Shown here: piece by piece, positions 34,387 to 42,639 of the stretch
How the letters are laid out: each line of letters opens with the position of its first letter
Numbering within the stretch: the stretch's first letter is position 1
Assembly: GCA_964447405.1 (NCBI GenBank)
Contig: CAYUSP010000001.1
Span: 744,001 to 808,000 of the forward strand
DNA length: 64,000 nt
Direction of reading: 5' to 3'
Source: JALNZF01 sp964447405
Lineage (GTDB): Bacteria; Nitrospirota; UBA9217
The notes under the pieces: generated by a model
The model's database searches: none
What the model saw: the letters and a program-made list of their open reading frames with translations, nothing else
What the model was told of the DNA's origin: nothing
Translations under genes and position numbers: made by a program

Positions 34387-34770
34387 ATGAAAAGATACGG
34401 CATCGTCCCGCTGTTCCTTATCATCACATCCATCGTGCTCTTCACACCGGCCGCGCAAAGCGAAGAAACCAAAACCGCGCGCCACTGGTACCGCCTCGAG
34501 ATACAGACCGGCGACACGACCTACCAATGCATGGGAAGTTCCCTTTTCGACGAGAAGGAATTTTCCAAGCAGCTCGCGGGAACTGACTATATCACGCTTG
34601 AGGATGTTTCCTATGTTGATAATACAACGGGACTGGTCAAACGCTGGCAGGAATGGGACCCGAATGCACTCCCCCGCTTGTATGTGAATCCGGACTACGT
34701 TATTCTCTTTACCCCGATGAAGAGTGATCCTAAAAAGAGCACTGTTCCGAATAAAAAACCGGGGAAATAG
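34387..34770 (+). CDS. Exported protein of unknown function
   Basis: A 127-residue protein with a clear signal peptide (residues 1-24, cleavage near AQS/E). The mature part has the segment WYRLEIQTGDTTYQCMGSS and is mostly beta-like; I do not recognise a family. The ATG at 34387 follows AGGAGGC. It is alone between the secreted nuclease and the hybrid kinase. Confidence 0.75.
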   Translation: MKRYGIVPLFLIITSIVLFTPAAQSEETKTARHWYRLEIQTGDTTYQCMGSSLFDEKEFSKQLAGTDYITLEDVSYVDNTTGLVKRWQEWDPNALPRLYVNPDYVILFTPMKSDPKKSTVPNKKPGK

Positions 34771-34831
34771 ACGTCGGCCAGCGTGTCATTCATCTGATCG
34801 TGTCTTCTGGAACTGGCCTTTTACTCGTCAA

Positions 34832-36682
34832 TTACGGCGTAGCGACCCCATCGAGAACGGCCCTTAGTCTGACGGCGAGCTGTTCCAGTCTGATCGGCTT
34901 TTCAATCAGGCTGATCTTCTTTCCCGTAACTCCATGGTCGCTCAGTTTATCGTCGGTATACCCTGATATGTAGACCACCTTGGTTGAAGGACGTGTTTTG
35001 CAAACCGTCTCCGCAAGCACTTTACCGTTTATCCCCGGCATAACCACATCGGTCAGAAGCAGGTCAATGGGATGATGGTATGATTCGATCTTCAACAGCG
35101 CATCTTCACCCGAGGACGCCGCTATGACCGTGTATCCGAGCGAAGATAGAAATTCCGTCGTCAGTCCGCAGATCGCTTCATCATCCTCTACCACCAATAT
35201 GGTCTCTCTGCCGTGAGGGATCGATAGAGTATCTTCGTTTGATGTCTCCATTGCATCCTTAGTTACCGCGGGCAGATAGACATGGAACACGGTGCCTTTG
35301 CCCGGTGTGCTCTCCACCAGTACATGCCCTTTGTGCTGCATAACGATGCCGTAAACCGTGGCAAGACCAAGTCCTGTCCCTTTTCCCAATACTTTTGTCG
35401 TATAAAATGGTTCAAAGATGCGTTGTTTAACCTCTTCGGTCATGCCGCAGCCATTGTCTCTGATTGAGAGCCGGACATGCGCTTCATTGGAAAGGATCGC
35501 GGCATTTCCGGCGGACATCAGAGGGCCATCCACATTCTCTGTCTCAATGACGATCTGACCGCCGTCCGGCATGGCATCCCGGGCATTCACCACGAGGTTC
35601 ATCAGGACCTGCTCGATCTGGGTTTTATCCGCTTTCACGTTTCGAAGCGAGGCGGCTGGTTTGAACTGCAGCTGTACATCTTCACCGATCATGCGTCCGA
35701 GCATCTTTACCGTATTACTGATTACCGTGTTCATGTCCACAACCTTCAGATCAAGCACCTGCTTGCGGCTGAACGCAAGCAGCTGCCGCGTCACGTTTGC
35801 CGCCCGTTCTCCGGCAGTGTCTATCATGGACAGGTATTCCAGGGCCTGGTGATTCGGCGGTAATTTCATTTGGGCGAGACTGTTCGCTCCTATGATTGTG
35901 GTCAGGATATTGTTGATATCGTGCGCCACGCCGCCAGCCAGTCTTCCCACAGATTCCAGCTTTTGCGACTGCAGAAACTGTTCATGCAGGGCCTGATGCT
36001 GATCCTCGGCTTTTTTCCGCTCCCCTATTTCGCGCTGCAGCGACTCCACCGTATGCGCCAGCACCCGCGTCCGATAAGCAACCTCTTCTTCGAGTTTATT
36101 GCGATGCTGGTCCAGATCGTATTTCATCCCCAGCTCCTGGATAACACTTTTTTGACTGATAAACCGCATGAGCAGCATGATGAAGTGGATCAACAGCATA
36201 TAGATGATGACGAGGGTCAGATTGATATGCGTGAGTATGACCGTGCCCAGGAAGATGGGCAGCAGAAATAATATGAACATGATGAATGCCATCGCGACAA
36301 CATATGCGAGCCGGGTGGGAAGGAATCCGATCACGACTATTGCAAGAATGATATTTCCTATGACATAGCGCACCTCGGACCCTGTTTTTCCCAGGATCAT
36401 GAACTCAATGATGATAGTGCTGACAGCTACCCAGAATACCGCAAGGAGAGAACTAAATGGGTACACCTGCTGAATTTTATTCAACCAATACCCGAATGTA
36501 AAAAGCAAAACGATGCCCAACCGGTAGGGAAGCGATTGAGCAAAGCCGCTCGGATTGACCAGAATGTCCAGGAAACTTGTCAGGAGAATAAGCAGCGAAC
36601 CAAATACTGTTGCCTTGTTGATCCACTGCCGGAAGGTAACGTCCAGCTGGGTTTTGATATACTCATCACGTAAGGAAAGCAT
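34832..36682 (-). CDS. Hybrid sensor histidine kinase with receiver domain
   Basis: A 616-residue membrane kinase. Five or six closely spaced membrane helices occupy residues 25-180 with almost no periplasmic domain, followed by a coiled coil (195-235), a HisKA domain with GGVAHDINNIL, a HATPase domain with NLVVNARDAM, DNGCGMT and GKGTGLGLA, and a C-terminal receiver with VVEDDE, phospho-acceptor Asp in LLLTDVVMPGING and the Lys in IEKPI. The architecture implies a phosphorelay, possibly to a separate histidine phosphotransfer protein. Confidence 0.93.
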   Translation of the reverse strand: MLSLRDEYIKTQLDVTFRQWINKATVFGSLLILLTSFLDILVNPSGFAQSLPYRLGIVLLFTFGYWLNKIQQVYPFSSLLAVFWVAVSTIIIEFMILGKTGSEVRYVIGNIILAIVVIGFLPTRLAYVVAMAFIMFILFLLPIFLGTVILTHINLTLVIIYMLLIHFIMLLMRFISQKSVIQELGMKYDLDQHRNKLEEEVAYRTRVLAHTVESLQREIGERKKAEDQHQALHEQFLQSQKLESVGRLAGGVAHDINNILTTIIGANSLAQMKLPPNHQALEYLSMIDTAGERAANVTRQLLAFSRKQVLDLKVVDMNTVISNTVKMLGRMIGEDVQLQFKPAASLRNVKADKTQIEQVLMNLVVNARDAMPDGGQIVIETENVDGPLMSAGNAAILSNEAHVRLSIRDNGCGMTEEVKQRIFEPFYTTKVLGKGTGLGLATVYGIVMQHKGHVLVESTPGKGTVFHVYLPAVTKDAMETSNEDTLSIPHGRETILVVEDDEAICGLTTEFLSSLGYTVIAASSGEDALLKIESYHHPIDLLLTDVVMPGINGKVLAETVCKTRPSTKVVYISGYTDDKLSDHGVTGKKISLIEKPIRLEQLAVRLRAVLDGVATP

Positions 36683-36718
36683 TTGACACCTTGTCCAGAT
36701 AGTGGAGGGATATGGGGG

Positions 36719-36727
36719 ATTGTACCA
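36719..36727 (-). promoter_or_regulatory. Putative extended -10 of the hybrid kinase
   Basis: On the minus strand TGGTACAAT (36727-36719) fits an extended -10 with a start near 36712, 30 bases before the ATG at 36682, which follows AAGGTG. Confidence 0.4.
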
Positions 36728-36855
36728 TAAATTGCCTTCAACAGTGCGAACCGATCATGCTATTCGCCAATTGCAATCAAGTTGTTGCAAACTGGTGCTA
36801 ATACTTATAACCAGCCTCTACGGCGGCGTTCTAGCGTTCCATCCAAATAAAACCG

Positions 36856-38286
36856 CTACCCTTTAACGCAAGCAATAGGCCTGACTTTTGCAACTTTCCT
36901 CGCAAGATTCGCCTGATGGCTCGCTTCAACAACCTCTGCCACGTCTTTGTATGATTCCGGCGCCTCCTCTGCCAGGCCTGAGTACGAATGACCGCGTATG
37001 ATAACGCCTTGCGCCTCAAGCAGTTGGACGAGTTCCCTGCCATGCCATAGCTTCTTTGCCTGCGTGCGCGACATGGCCCTTCCCGCACCATGACATGCTG
37101 AGCCGAATGCCTGTTCCATGCCTGCTTCAGTGCCGACCAGAATATAGGACGACGTGCCCATGGTGCCGCCGATCAGCACCGGCTGTCCAATGTGGCGGTA
37201 CTCCAGCGGCAGGTCCGGATTGCCAGGTCCGAAAGCCCGCGTTGCACCCTTGCGGTGGACATAGAGCAGCTTCTTTTTTCCGTGGACCTCGTGCTTTTCC
37301 TTCTTGCAGGTATTGTGGCTGATATCATACAGCATCTTGACGCGGCCTTCAGGATAGACCTCAGTGAAGATCTCGCGGACGAGGTGGGTTAATATCTGCC
37401 GGTTCGCCAAAGCGCAGTTGATGCCCGCGCTCATGGCTCCGAAGTATTTTCGGCCTTCCGGGGAATTGATCGGCGCAGACGCAAGTTCGCGGTCCTTGAT
37501 AGGCAGCTTAAACCGCTGGGCAGCGTTCGCAAGGCTCTTGAGATAATCCGTCCCGATCTGATGCCCCAGTCCTCTGGACCCGCAATGGATGGAGATCACT
37601 ACATCGTTCCTTCTGAGACCCATGGCCAGCGCTGCCTGCTCATCGTAAATATCCGCCACAACCTGCACTTCCAGATAATGGTTACCCGAACCCAGCGTGC
37701 CCATCTCTCGGTATTGCCGCTTTTTCGCAGTGTCCGAAACATACTCCGGTTCCGCGCCCTCCACCCTGCCGCGTTCCTCAATATATTCCAGGTCCTCTGT
37801 GACGCCATATCCTTTTTTTACTGCCCACACCGCGCCGCCCAGGAGCATCTCGTCGATCTGACTGGACGAGAGTTTGATTGCCCCTTCCGAGCCCACTCCC
37901 GCGGGAACTCGGCTGAAAAAAAGGTCCGCGAGTCGCTGGAGTTTCGGCATGACCTCATCTTTTGTCATACCAGTCTTCAACGTACGTACTCCGCAGGAAA
38001 TGTCGAATCCTACCCCTCCCATGGAGATAATGCCACCCTCGTCAGGATCGAACGCCGCCACACCGCCTATGGGGAAGCCGTATCCCCAGTGCGCGTCCGG
38101 CATGGCAAGGGAAGCAGTCTGAATACCGGGAAGCATGGCGACATTCGTCACCTGCTCACGCACTTTCTCATCCATCTCCTGAATGAGTTTCTCGCTCGCG
38201 AAGATACGCCCCGGAACGCGCATCTCGTTGATACGCGGAATCTCCCAGCAGTAGTCGTTGATCTTAGTGAATGACTTCAGATCCAT
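36856..38286 (-). CDS. rtcB: RNA-splicing/repair ligase RtcB
   Basis: A 476-residue GTP- and Mn-dependent RNA ligase that joins 2',3'-cyclic phosphate or 3'-phosphate ends to 5'-OH ends. Metal-binding motifs are visible: DISCGVRTL (Cys), GSGNHYLEV (His), HCGSRGLGHQ (His), a later HNTCKKE histidine, and the C-terminal RGHSYSGLAEE region containing the guanylylated His. Length is normal. It is the last gene of an operon with a PDO-like protein, an AmrS-like radical SAM enzyme and archease. Confidence 0.96.
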   Translation of the reverse strand: MDLKSFTKINDYCWEIPRINEMRVPGRIFASEKLIQEMDEKVREQVTNVAMLPGIQTASLAMPDAHWGYGFPIGGVAAFDPDEGGIISMGGVGFDISCGVRTLKTGMTKDEVMPKLQRLADLFFSRVPAGVGSEGAIKLSSSQIDEMLLGGAVWAVKKGYGVTEDLEYIEERGRVEGAEPEYVSDTAKKRQYREMGTLGSGNHYLEVQVVADIYDEQAALAMGLRRNDVVISIHCGSRGLGHQIGTDYLKSLANAAQRFKLPIKDRELASAPINSPEGRKYFGAMSAGINCALANRQILTHLVREIFTEVYPEGRVKMLYDISHNTCKKEKHEVHGKKKLLYVHRKGATRAFGPGNPDLPLEYRHIGQPVLIGGTMGTSSYILVGTEAGMEQAFGSACHGAGRAMSRTQAKKLWHGRELVQLLEAQGVIIRGHSYSGLAEEAPESYKDVAEVVEASHQANLARKVAKVRPIACVKG

Positions 38287-38356
38287 GTCTTATGTGCTTT
38301 CCTATCCTTGCATCCATTGCTCCATGACCCCTGCTACATGGCCCTATACCCCTGCC

Positions 38357-38779
38357 TTACACATCCACCACGCACTGAGCTGTGTACAGCCCCTGCTGCT
38401 CTTTTACACTCAGCATATGGTACGTGGCGCCTTTGACCTCTACAAACGGTTCATGCCGTACCTGGTCCAGTGTCTCCCCCCAAGCCTTTCCGGTAAGCAT
38501 AGTTCCGCTTATCCGAACCTCGAACTTCGAAAATACCATGCGTTCCATGTCGGATAACGAGAGAAGGGCGTTCAACCATTCCACGAGAAGCAACTCATGA
38601 TCATTTGCTGTAACCGTTAGTGTCCGCTGCTCAACCGGACGGACCAGTGTGACATTCACAATGACGGAATAAAGCGCTCTGGCAGCATTTTCGAATGCCT
38701 GGCCTATGGAGCTGCCAAACCCGCGTATCCCGATGTCCGCTTCATGCTCAAAGGTCTCGTAATTCACTCCCCACTCCAA
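38357..38779 (-). CDS. Archease (RtcB activator)
   Basis: A 140-residue protein of the archease family, which stimulates RtcB guanylylation and turnover. The family signature EHEADIGIRGFG appears at residues 11-22 (the Asp is one of the metal ligands), and the C-terminal QGLYTAQCVVDV matches the family end. It is directly upstream of rtcB, a common pairing. It probably acts with RtcB in the cytoplasm. Confidence 0.94.
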   Translation of the reverse strand: MEWGVNYETFEHEADIGIRGFGSSIGQAFENAARALYSVIVNVTLVRPVEQRTLTVTANDHELLLVEWLNALLSLSDMERMVFSKFEVRISGTMLTGKAWGETLDQVRHEPFVEVKGATYHMLSVKEQQGLYTAQCVVDV

Positions 38780-38798
38780 ACGCTAAACTCCGAACTGA

Positions 38799-39809
38799 CT
38801 AACCCCATACCCCGTCAATGTTCACGCCGCAATAATTACACGTGCCATTTCGGATTTCATAAGACTCCACGCTGAAACCGATCCGCTCGATCAGTGTTTC
38901 TTTACAGTTCCAGCAGAACGTATCCTCACCTTCTCCAGGTACATTTCCTTCATATACATAACGCAGGCCCTCTGCCATACCTATCTGCCGCGCACGACTC
39001 AACGTCTCAATCGGAGTCCGCGGCTGGTCAATCAGTTTATACGTGGGATGAAACCGCGAAACGTGCCAGGGGATGTCCGCACCCACGGATTTTATAAAAG
39101 CCGCAATGTTTCTGAGTTCCTGGTCGGAGTCATTTAGGCCCGGTATGACGAGAGTGGTGATCTCGATCCAGATCCCCAGCTCTTTATACAATTGGATTGA
39201 ATCCAATACCGGCTGCAGCCGTGCGCCGCATATGTTGCGGTAAAAGTCGTCCGTAAATCCTTTCAGATCGATGTTGGCTGCATGAATAGAGGAACCGACT
39301 GTTTTGAGTGCTTCCGGGGTGATGTATCCGTTCGTTACGAACACATTCCGGATTCCCGCTTCTGCAGCCAGACGTGCTGTATCATAGGCAAGTTCGATAT
39401 ATATGGTCGGCTCGGTGTAGGTATAGGATATGCTGGCACATCGGTTTTTCAACGCAGCGGCTACAATCCGGGCAGGCTCCATTTCCTCGCCCAATATCAA
39501 ACCTCCTCGGTCGTGGGGCAGCTGCGAAATGTCGGCATTCTGGCAGTGTTTGCAGCGGAAATTGCATCCCGGTGTAGCGATGGAAAATGAGGAACTGCCG
39601 GGTAGAAAGTGGAAGAGCGGTTTTTTTTCTATGGGATCGATATTATGGGCGATCACCTTGTCATAGACAAGACTGTAGAGGACACCATCGCGGTTCTCAC
39701 GAACGGCGCAAATGCCGCGCTTTGATATCGGTATCAGGCAGCGATGGCTGCACAGTCCGCATTTCACCGCACCTTCAGAGGCTTTTTCCTGGAACATTGC
39801 CTGTTTCAT
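38799..39809 (-). CDS. AmrS-like radical SAM enzyme (AmmeMemoRadiSam type)
   Basis: A radical SAM protein of the PflA-like AmmeMemoRadiSam group. The N-terminal zinc-finger-like segment KCGLCSHRC-IPISKRGICAVREN precedes the cluster motif CNFRCKHCQNADISQ. A C-terminal FCWNC...CNYCG pair may bind metal. The ATG at 39809 lies 8 bases after GGGGG and is preferred over the GTG two codons upstream (336 residues). AmmeMemo partner proteins are not seen nearby. Its place between a PDO-like protein and archease/RtcB is unexplained. Confidence 0.9.
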   Translation of the reverse strand: MKQAMFQEKASEGAVKCGLCSHRCLIPISKRGICAVRENRDGVLYSLVYDKVIAHNIDPIEKKPLFHFLPGSSSFSIATPGCNFRCKHCQNADISQLPHDRGGLILGEEMEPARIVAAALKNRCASISYTYTEPTIYIELAYDTARLAAEAGIRNVFVTNGYITPEALKTVGSSIHAANIDLKGFTDDFYRNICGARLQPVLDSIQLYKELGIWIEITTLVIPGLNDSDQELRNIAAFIKSVGADIPWHVSRFHPTYKLIDQPRTPIETLSRARQIGMAEGLRYVYEGNVPGEGEDTFCWNCKETLIERIGFSVESYEIRNGTCNYCGVNIDGVWG

Positions 39810-39821
39810 GGCCACAGCCCC

Positions 39822-40601
39822 CTAAAGCATCTCAGGTTGTTTTATTTTTTCACTTTTCAGCTTGTGCTCGAACGCCTCGGCCTGGATTCTGGTCTTACAC
39901 TGCGGACAAATGATCTCCGGTGATTGCTTGGCGCAGACGATGCATTTCCGGTCAGGACCGGGCCTTACACCCTCTGCCTGATAGATCATTTCGAGAAAAT
40001 CTCCCTCGGTTACATGGCCATCCATGTGGAGGTTCTCGCCGAAAATCGTCTTCGGCAGCATAGTGACACCGTATTTCTTCATTAGTTCCGGATACTCTTT
40101 CGCAATGATGATATCCGTCTCGATCAGCGGATTCTCGAACGCAAGCCCTATCGCCGCCTCGGCGACCGGCAGGCATAACGGACAATCGGGTTCGACCAGG
40201 ACCCTGATCGCGACGCTGTTTTCGAGGTGCTTCAACGTGCGCCTGATATCTTCCGGGAACCATATCTTTGAGTCGCCAACAGCAGTAATCGTATTCAGCA
40301 ACACATTCAAAAACAAGCCTTCGATTCGTCCGGAAAATGTGACGGATTTCCCCTCCCGGTCTTCCACGACCAGCGCCGGGACTCGCGTGATCCCATACTG
40401 CTGTGACTTGTCCCGGTCCATGACAAAGTCATAGTGCTCGAAGGCGATAGTTCCTGCCTGTGCCTTGATGGTCTGAGCGAGAGCCAGCATCTCCGGGCAG
40501 GATGCGCACCCTGTATCGGATGTGAACATAATCAGCCTGACCGGTTTCCTGGGATTGACCTGGCTTTTTTCGATAATTTCCTTTGATCGTGCGGATATCA
40601 T
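39822..40601 (-). CDS. Protein-disulfide-oxidoreductase-like double thioredoxin with zinc ribbon
   Basis: A 259-residue cytosolic protein with two thioredoxin folds in tandem, each with a CxxC: CASC (Cys32/35) and CPLC (Cys140/143), as in archaeal PDO/glutaredoxin-like proteins. The cis-Pro motifs RVPAL and MLPKT follow the redox sites. A C-terminal tail carries CIVC...CPQC, a probable zinc ribbon not usual in PDOs. It heads the operon that continues into AmrS, archease and rtcB with a 12-base gap. Role likely thiol-redox; target unknown. Confidence 0.8.
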   Translation of the reverse strand: MISARSKEIIEKSQVNPRKPVRLIMFTSDTGCASCPEMLALAQTIKAQAGTIAFEHYDFVMDRDKSQQYGITRVPALVVEDREGKSVTFSGRIEGLFLNVLLNTITAVGDSKIWFPEDIRRTLKHLENSVAIRVLVEPDCPLCLPVAEAAIGLAFENPLIETDIIIAKEYPELMKKYGVTMLPKTIFGENLHMDGHVTEGDFLEMIYQAEGVRPGPDRKCIVCAKQSPEIICPQCKTRIQAEAFEHKLKSEKIKQPEML

Positions 40602-40638
40602 GAGTTTTACCTCGCTTTGGATTGTATCACTTTGTTAT

Positions 40639-40647
40639 AGTATAGCA
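40639..40647 (-). promoter_or_regulatory. Extended -10 promoter of the PDO-AmrS-archease-rtcB operon
   Basis: On the minus strand TGCTATACT (40647-40639) fits an extended -10, with a start near 40632 and GAGG before the ATG at 40601. Confidence 0.55.
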
Positions 40648-40690
40648 GAGCCGGGTGATACACAGGTTTATCGGAAAGGTCGGAAACTAC

Positions 40691-40719
40691 TTGAATAATG
40701 CTGCCTGTATTGATATACT
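40691..40719 (+). promoter_or_regulatory. Promoter of the second trihaem cytochrome
   Basis: TTGAAT (40691-40696), 17 bases, then TATACT (40714-40719) with a TGA extension. Start expected near 40726. Confidence 0.6.
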
Positions 40720-40762
40720 GCTTTGTAAGTATAGCCGAGCAGCGATTTTGAATGGAGGTCTC

Positions 40763-41086
40763 ATGATTAGAAAACTCGTTACCATGCTCGCGATCATGAT
40801 GTATGCATCCCTGCCCTCTCTATCGTTCGCTGAAAAGGTGGGCGGCGGCGATCTGACCTTTTCACCCAAGGGCGCCGCACCGGTTCATTTCAGCCATGAA
40901 AAACATGTGAGCGAGAAAGGCCTCAAGTGCTCGGCCTGCCATTACCAGATATTTCAGATGGCCCAGGGCTCTTATAAGATGGATATGACCAAAATGAATA
41001 AAGGCGAGTTCTGCGGCAGGTGCCACAACGGTCAAAAAAGTTTCGATGTCAAGGACAAGAGCAGCTGTTCGCGCTGCCACCGGTAA
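40763..41086 (+). CDS. Trihaem c7/c3-type cytochrome (second copy)
   Basis: A 107-residue exported electron carrier with a signal peptide (residues 1-21), the distal-ligand segment VHFSHEKHVSEKGLKC and three haem motifs CSACH, CGRCH and CSRCH. The frame extends upstream to 40655, but the ATG at 40763 follows GGAGGTC and starts the signal peptide. It has the same layout as the cytochrome at 16381-16722 and is probably a paralogue. It diverges from the RNA-repair operon. Confidence 0.9.
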   Translation: MIRKLVTMLAIMMYASLPSLSFAEKVGGGDLTFSPKGAAPVHFSHEKHVSEKGLKCSACHYQIFQMAQGSYKMDMTKMNKGEFCGRCHNGQKSFDVKDKSSCSRCHR

Positions 41087-41128
41087 AGCCACTCCTGACA
41101 GACTGAGCATCTCCTGCATTGCGAATTA

Positions 41129-42085
41129 TCAGGTGCCTGCGCCCTGCATTGTTTGATAAAGGTCCAGCAGAATTCCCTCCCGCAGCCCGCCATCACTCAC
41201 GATCATCGTTCGCGCCGCAAACCATTCCATGAGTTCCTGCGTAACCACAGTACCGGCGTAAATAATATCCTCCCGTCCACGTTCCAGTCCAGGCAGCGAC
41301 CTTCTTTGGACAAGAGTTGTTGCTACCAGTTGGTCAGCAATGCCATTTACCGCATCCCGTGTCATAATATAACCGTTTATCCTGCGGGGATCGTATTCTG
41401 CGAGCCGCTGGTCCATTGCAGCAAGCGTAGTTGCTGTACCAGCCGTGCCGATGAACGCGTTTGCGGCATTGCATTTGACGCGGTCACAATGCAGTTCGAT
41501 AATAGCTTTCACCGCCTTTTTCAATCCCAGCGCTTCATCAATGGCAGGCGGATCATGCCTGATGAAGCGGTCGGTAAGATACACCGCACCCAAAGGAAGG
41601 CTTTCCATCAGCGTTTCCTTCTCCGGTTGAACCATCATTATCTCAGTGCTGCCGCCGCCGATATCAACAATGATCGCTGATTCGATTTCATCCTTTAGGT
41701 TGATCGAAGGTTTCCGCAGGGCCTGCATCACACCGAGCAGCGTGAGCCTCGCTTCCTCCTGACCGGAAACCACCCGGATCGGAATGCCTGTTCTTGCGAC
41801 AACTCTTGGAATGAAGTCGTCAGCGTTCAAAGCATTCCTGAGGGCACTGGTGCCAATTGCTGCAGTATGTACCGCGCCATAACGCTTGATTGATTCAGAA
41901 AAAGATACCAGCGCATGCAAAGAACGGTCTTCGGCATCGCGGGACAGCAGACCTGTCCGGTCGAGGTCCTGCCCCAGACGGGTGATCATTCGGTCAGAAT
42001 ATATTTCGCGGATTGAATCTGGGCCGGTTTCAGCGATAAGCAGGCGGAGCGAATTAGTGCCGATATCGATACCGGCAAGGATCAT
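41129..42085 (-). CDS. Ppx/GppA family exopolyphosphatase / pppGpp phosphatase
   Basis: A 318-residue ASKHA-fold phosphatase acting on polyphosphate and/or pppGpp. Family motifs are GIDIGTNSLRLLIAE at the start, DRTGLLS, GTSALRNA, SGQEEARLTLLG and DIGGGSTEI. At 318 residues it has only the catalytic core and lacks the C-terminal HD domain of E. coli Ppx. It overlaps the start of the upstream cNMP-binding gene's stop by 4 bases, so the two are coupled. Confidence 0.93.
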   Translation of the reverse strand: MILAGIDIGTNSLRLLIAETGPDSIREIYSDRMITRLGQDLDRTGLLSRDAEDRSLHALVSFSESIKRYGAVHTAAIGTSALRNALNADDFIPRVVARTGIPIRVVSGQEEARLTLLGVMQALRKPSINLKDEIESAIIVDIGGGSTEIMMVQPEKETLMESLPLGAVYLTDRFIRHDPPAIDEALGLKKAVKAIIELHCDRVKCNAANAFIGTAGTATTLAAMDQRLAEYDPRRINGYIMTRDAVNGIADQLVATTLVQRRSLPGLERGREDIIYAGTVVTQELMEWFAARTMIVSDGGLREGILLDLYQTMQGAGT

Positions 42086-42534
42086 GAAAGGAGTATTTCT
42101 CTGAGCCGATCCTGGTAAGCCTTGAGGCGCATGGCAAGCAGTTTTGTAATGATCATGAGTGCCCTGGCAGCCGCACGGGGCTCCAGATTCATGAGCGAAA
42201 GAAAGTCTTTTCTGGTAAGCAGCAGGAGCTCAACCGGTGTTTCTGCTCGTGCGGTGACCAGACGGTTTGCTTCCTGGACAAGGGAAAGTTCCCCGAAGAA
42301 TTCCCCGGGTCCGAGGAGCAGAAGTCCCATTTCCTCGCCTTCTCCTGCCATCATCGTGATCTTGACAGTGCCGCTTTTTACGATATAGAGCGCTTCGGAC
42401 GGCATATTCTCGGTGAAGATGGTTGTATTGGTCTTAAGATGGCGCTCCTGGAACAGTCCCAAAATCAGTTCTATCTCTTCCTGACTGCTGCCTTTGAAAA
42501 GAACTGAATGTTGTAGTAATTCAAGATTTTCCAT
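42082..42534 (-). CDS. Single-domain cyclic-nucleotide-binding protein
   Basis: A 150-residue protein made of one CRP-type cNMP-binding domain plus a C-terminal helix, without a helix-turn-helix. The phosphate-binding cassette region is GEFFGELSLVQEANRLVTA near residue 75, where the usual Arg-Ser-Ala is Arg-Leu-Val-Thr-Ala. It is followed by ppx with a 4-base overlap, suggesting that cyclic nucleotide controls polyphosphate or pppGpp metabolism; this is inference. A consensus promoter lies upstream. Confidence 0.87.
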   Translation of the reverse strand: MENLELLQHSVLFKGSSQEEIELILGLFQERHLKTNTTIFTENMPSEALYIVKSGTVKITMMAGEGEEMGLLLLGPGEFFGELSLVQEANRLVTARAETPVELLLLTRKDFLSLMNLEPRAAARALMIITKLLAMRLKAYQDRLREILLS

Positions 42535-42578
42535 ATCACGCTTAATCAGAGACCGCTCATTATACCGAAGGCGAATTC

Positions 42579-42607
42579 ATTATAGGTCTGCTACTTTTTT
42601 TTGTCAA
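42579..42607 (-). promoter_or_regulatory. Consensus promoter of the cNMP-binding/ppx operon
   Basis: On the minus strand a perfect TTGACA (42607-42602), 17-base spacer and perfect TATAAT (42584-42579). A second TATAAT at 42564-42559 lacks a -35. Confidence 0.87.
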
Positions 42608-42639
42608 GAAACAACAAGCAATATATCCTGACGGAAGGC

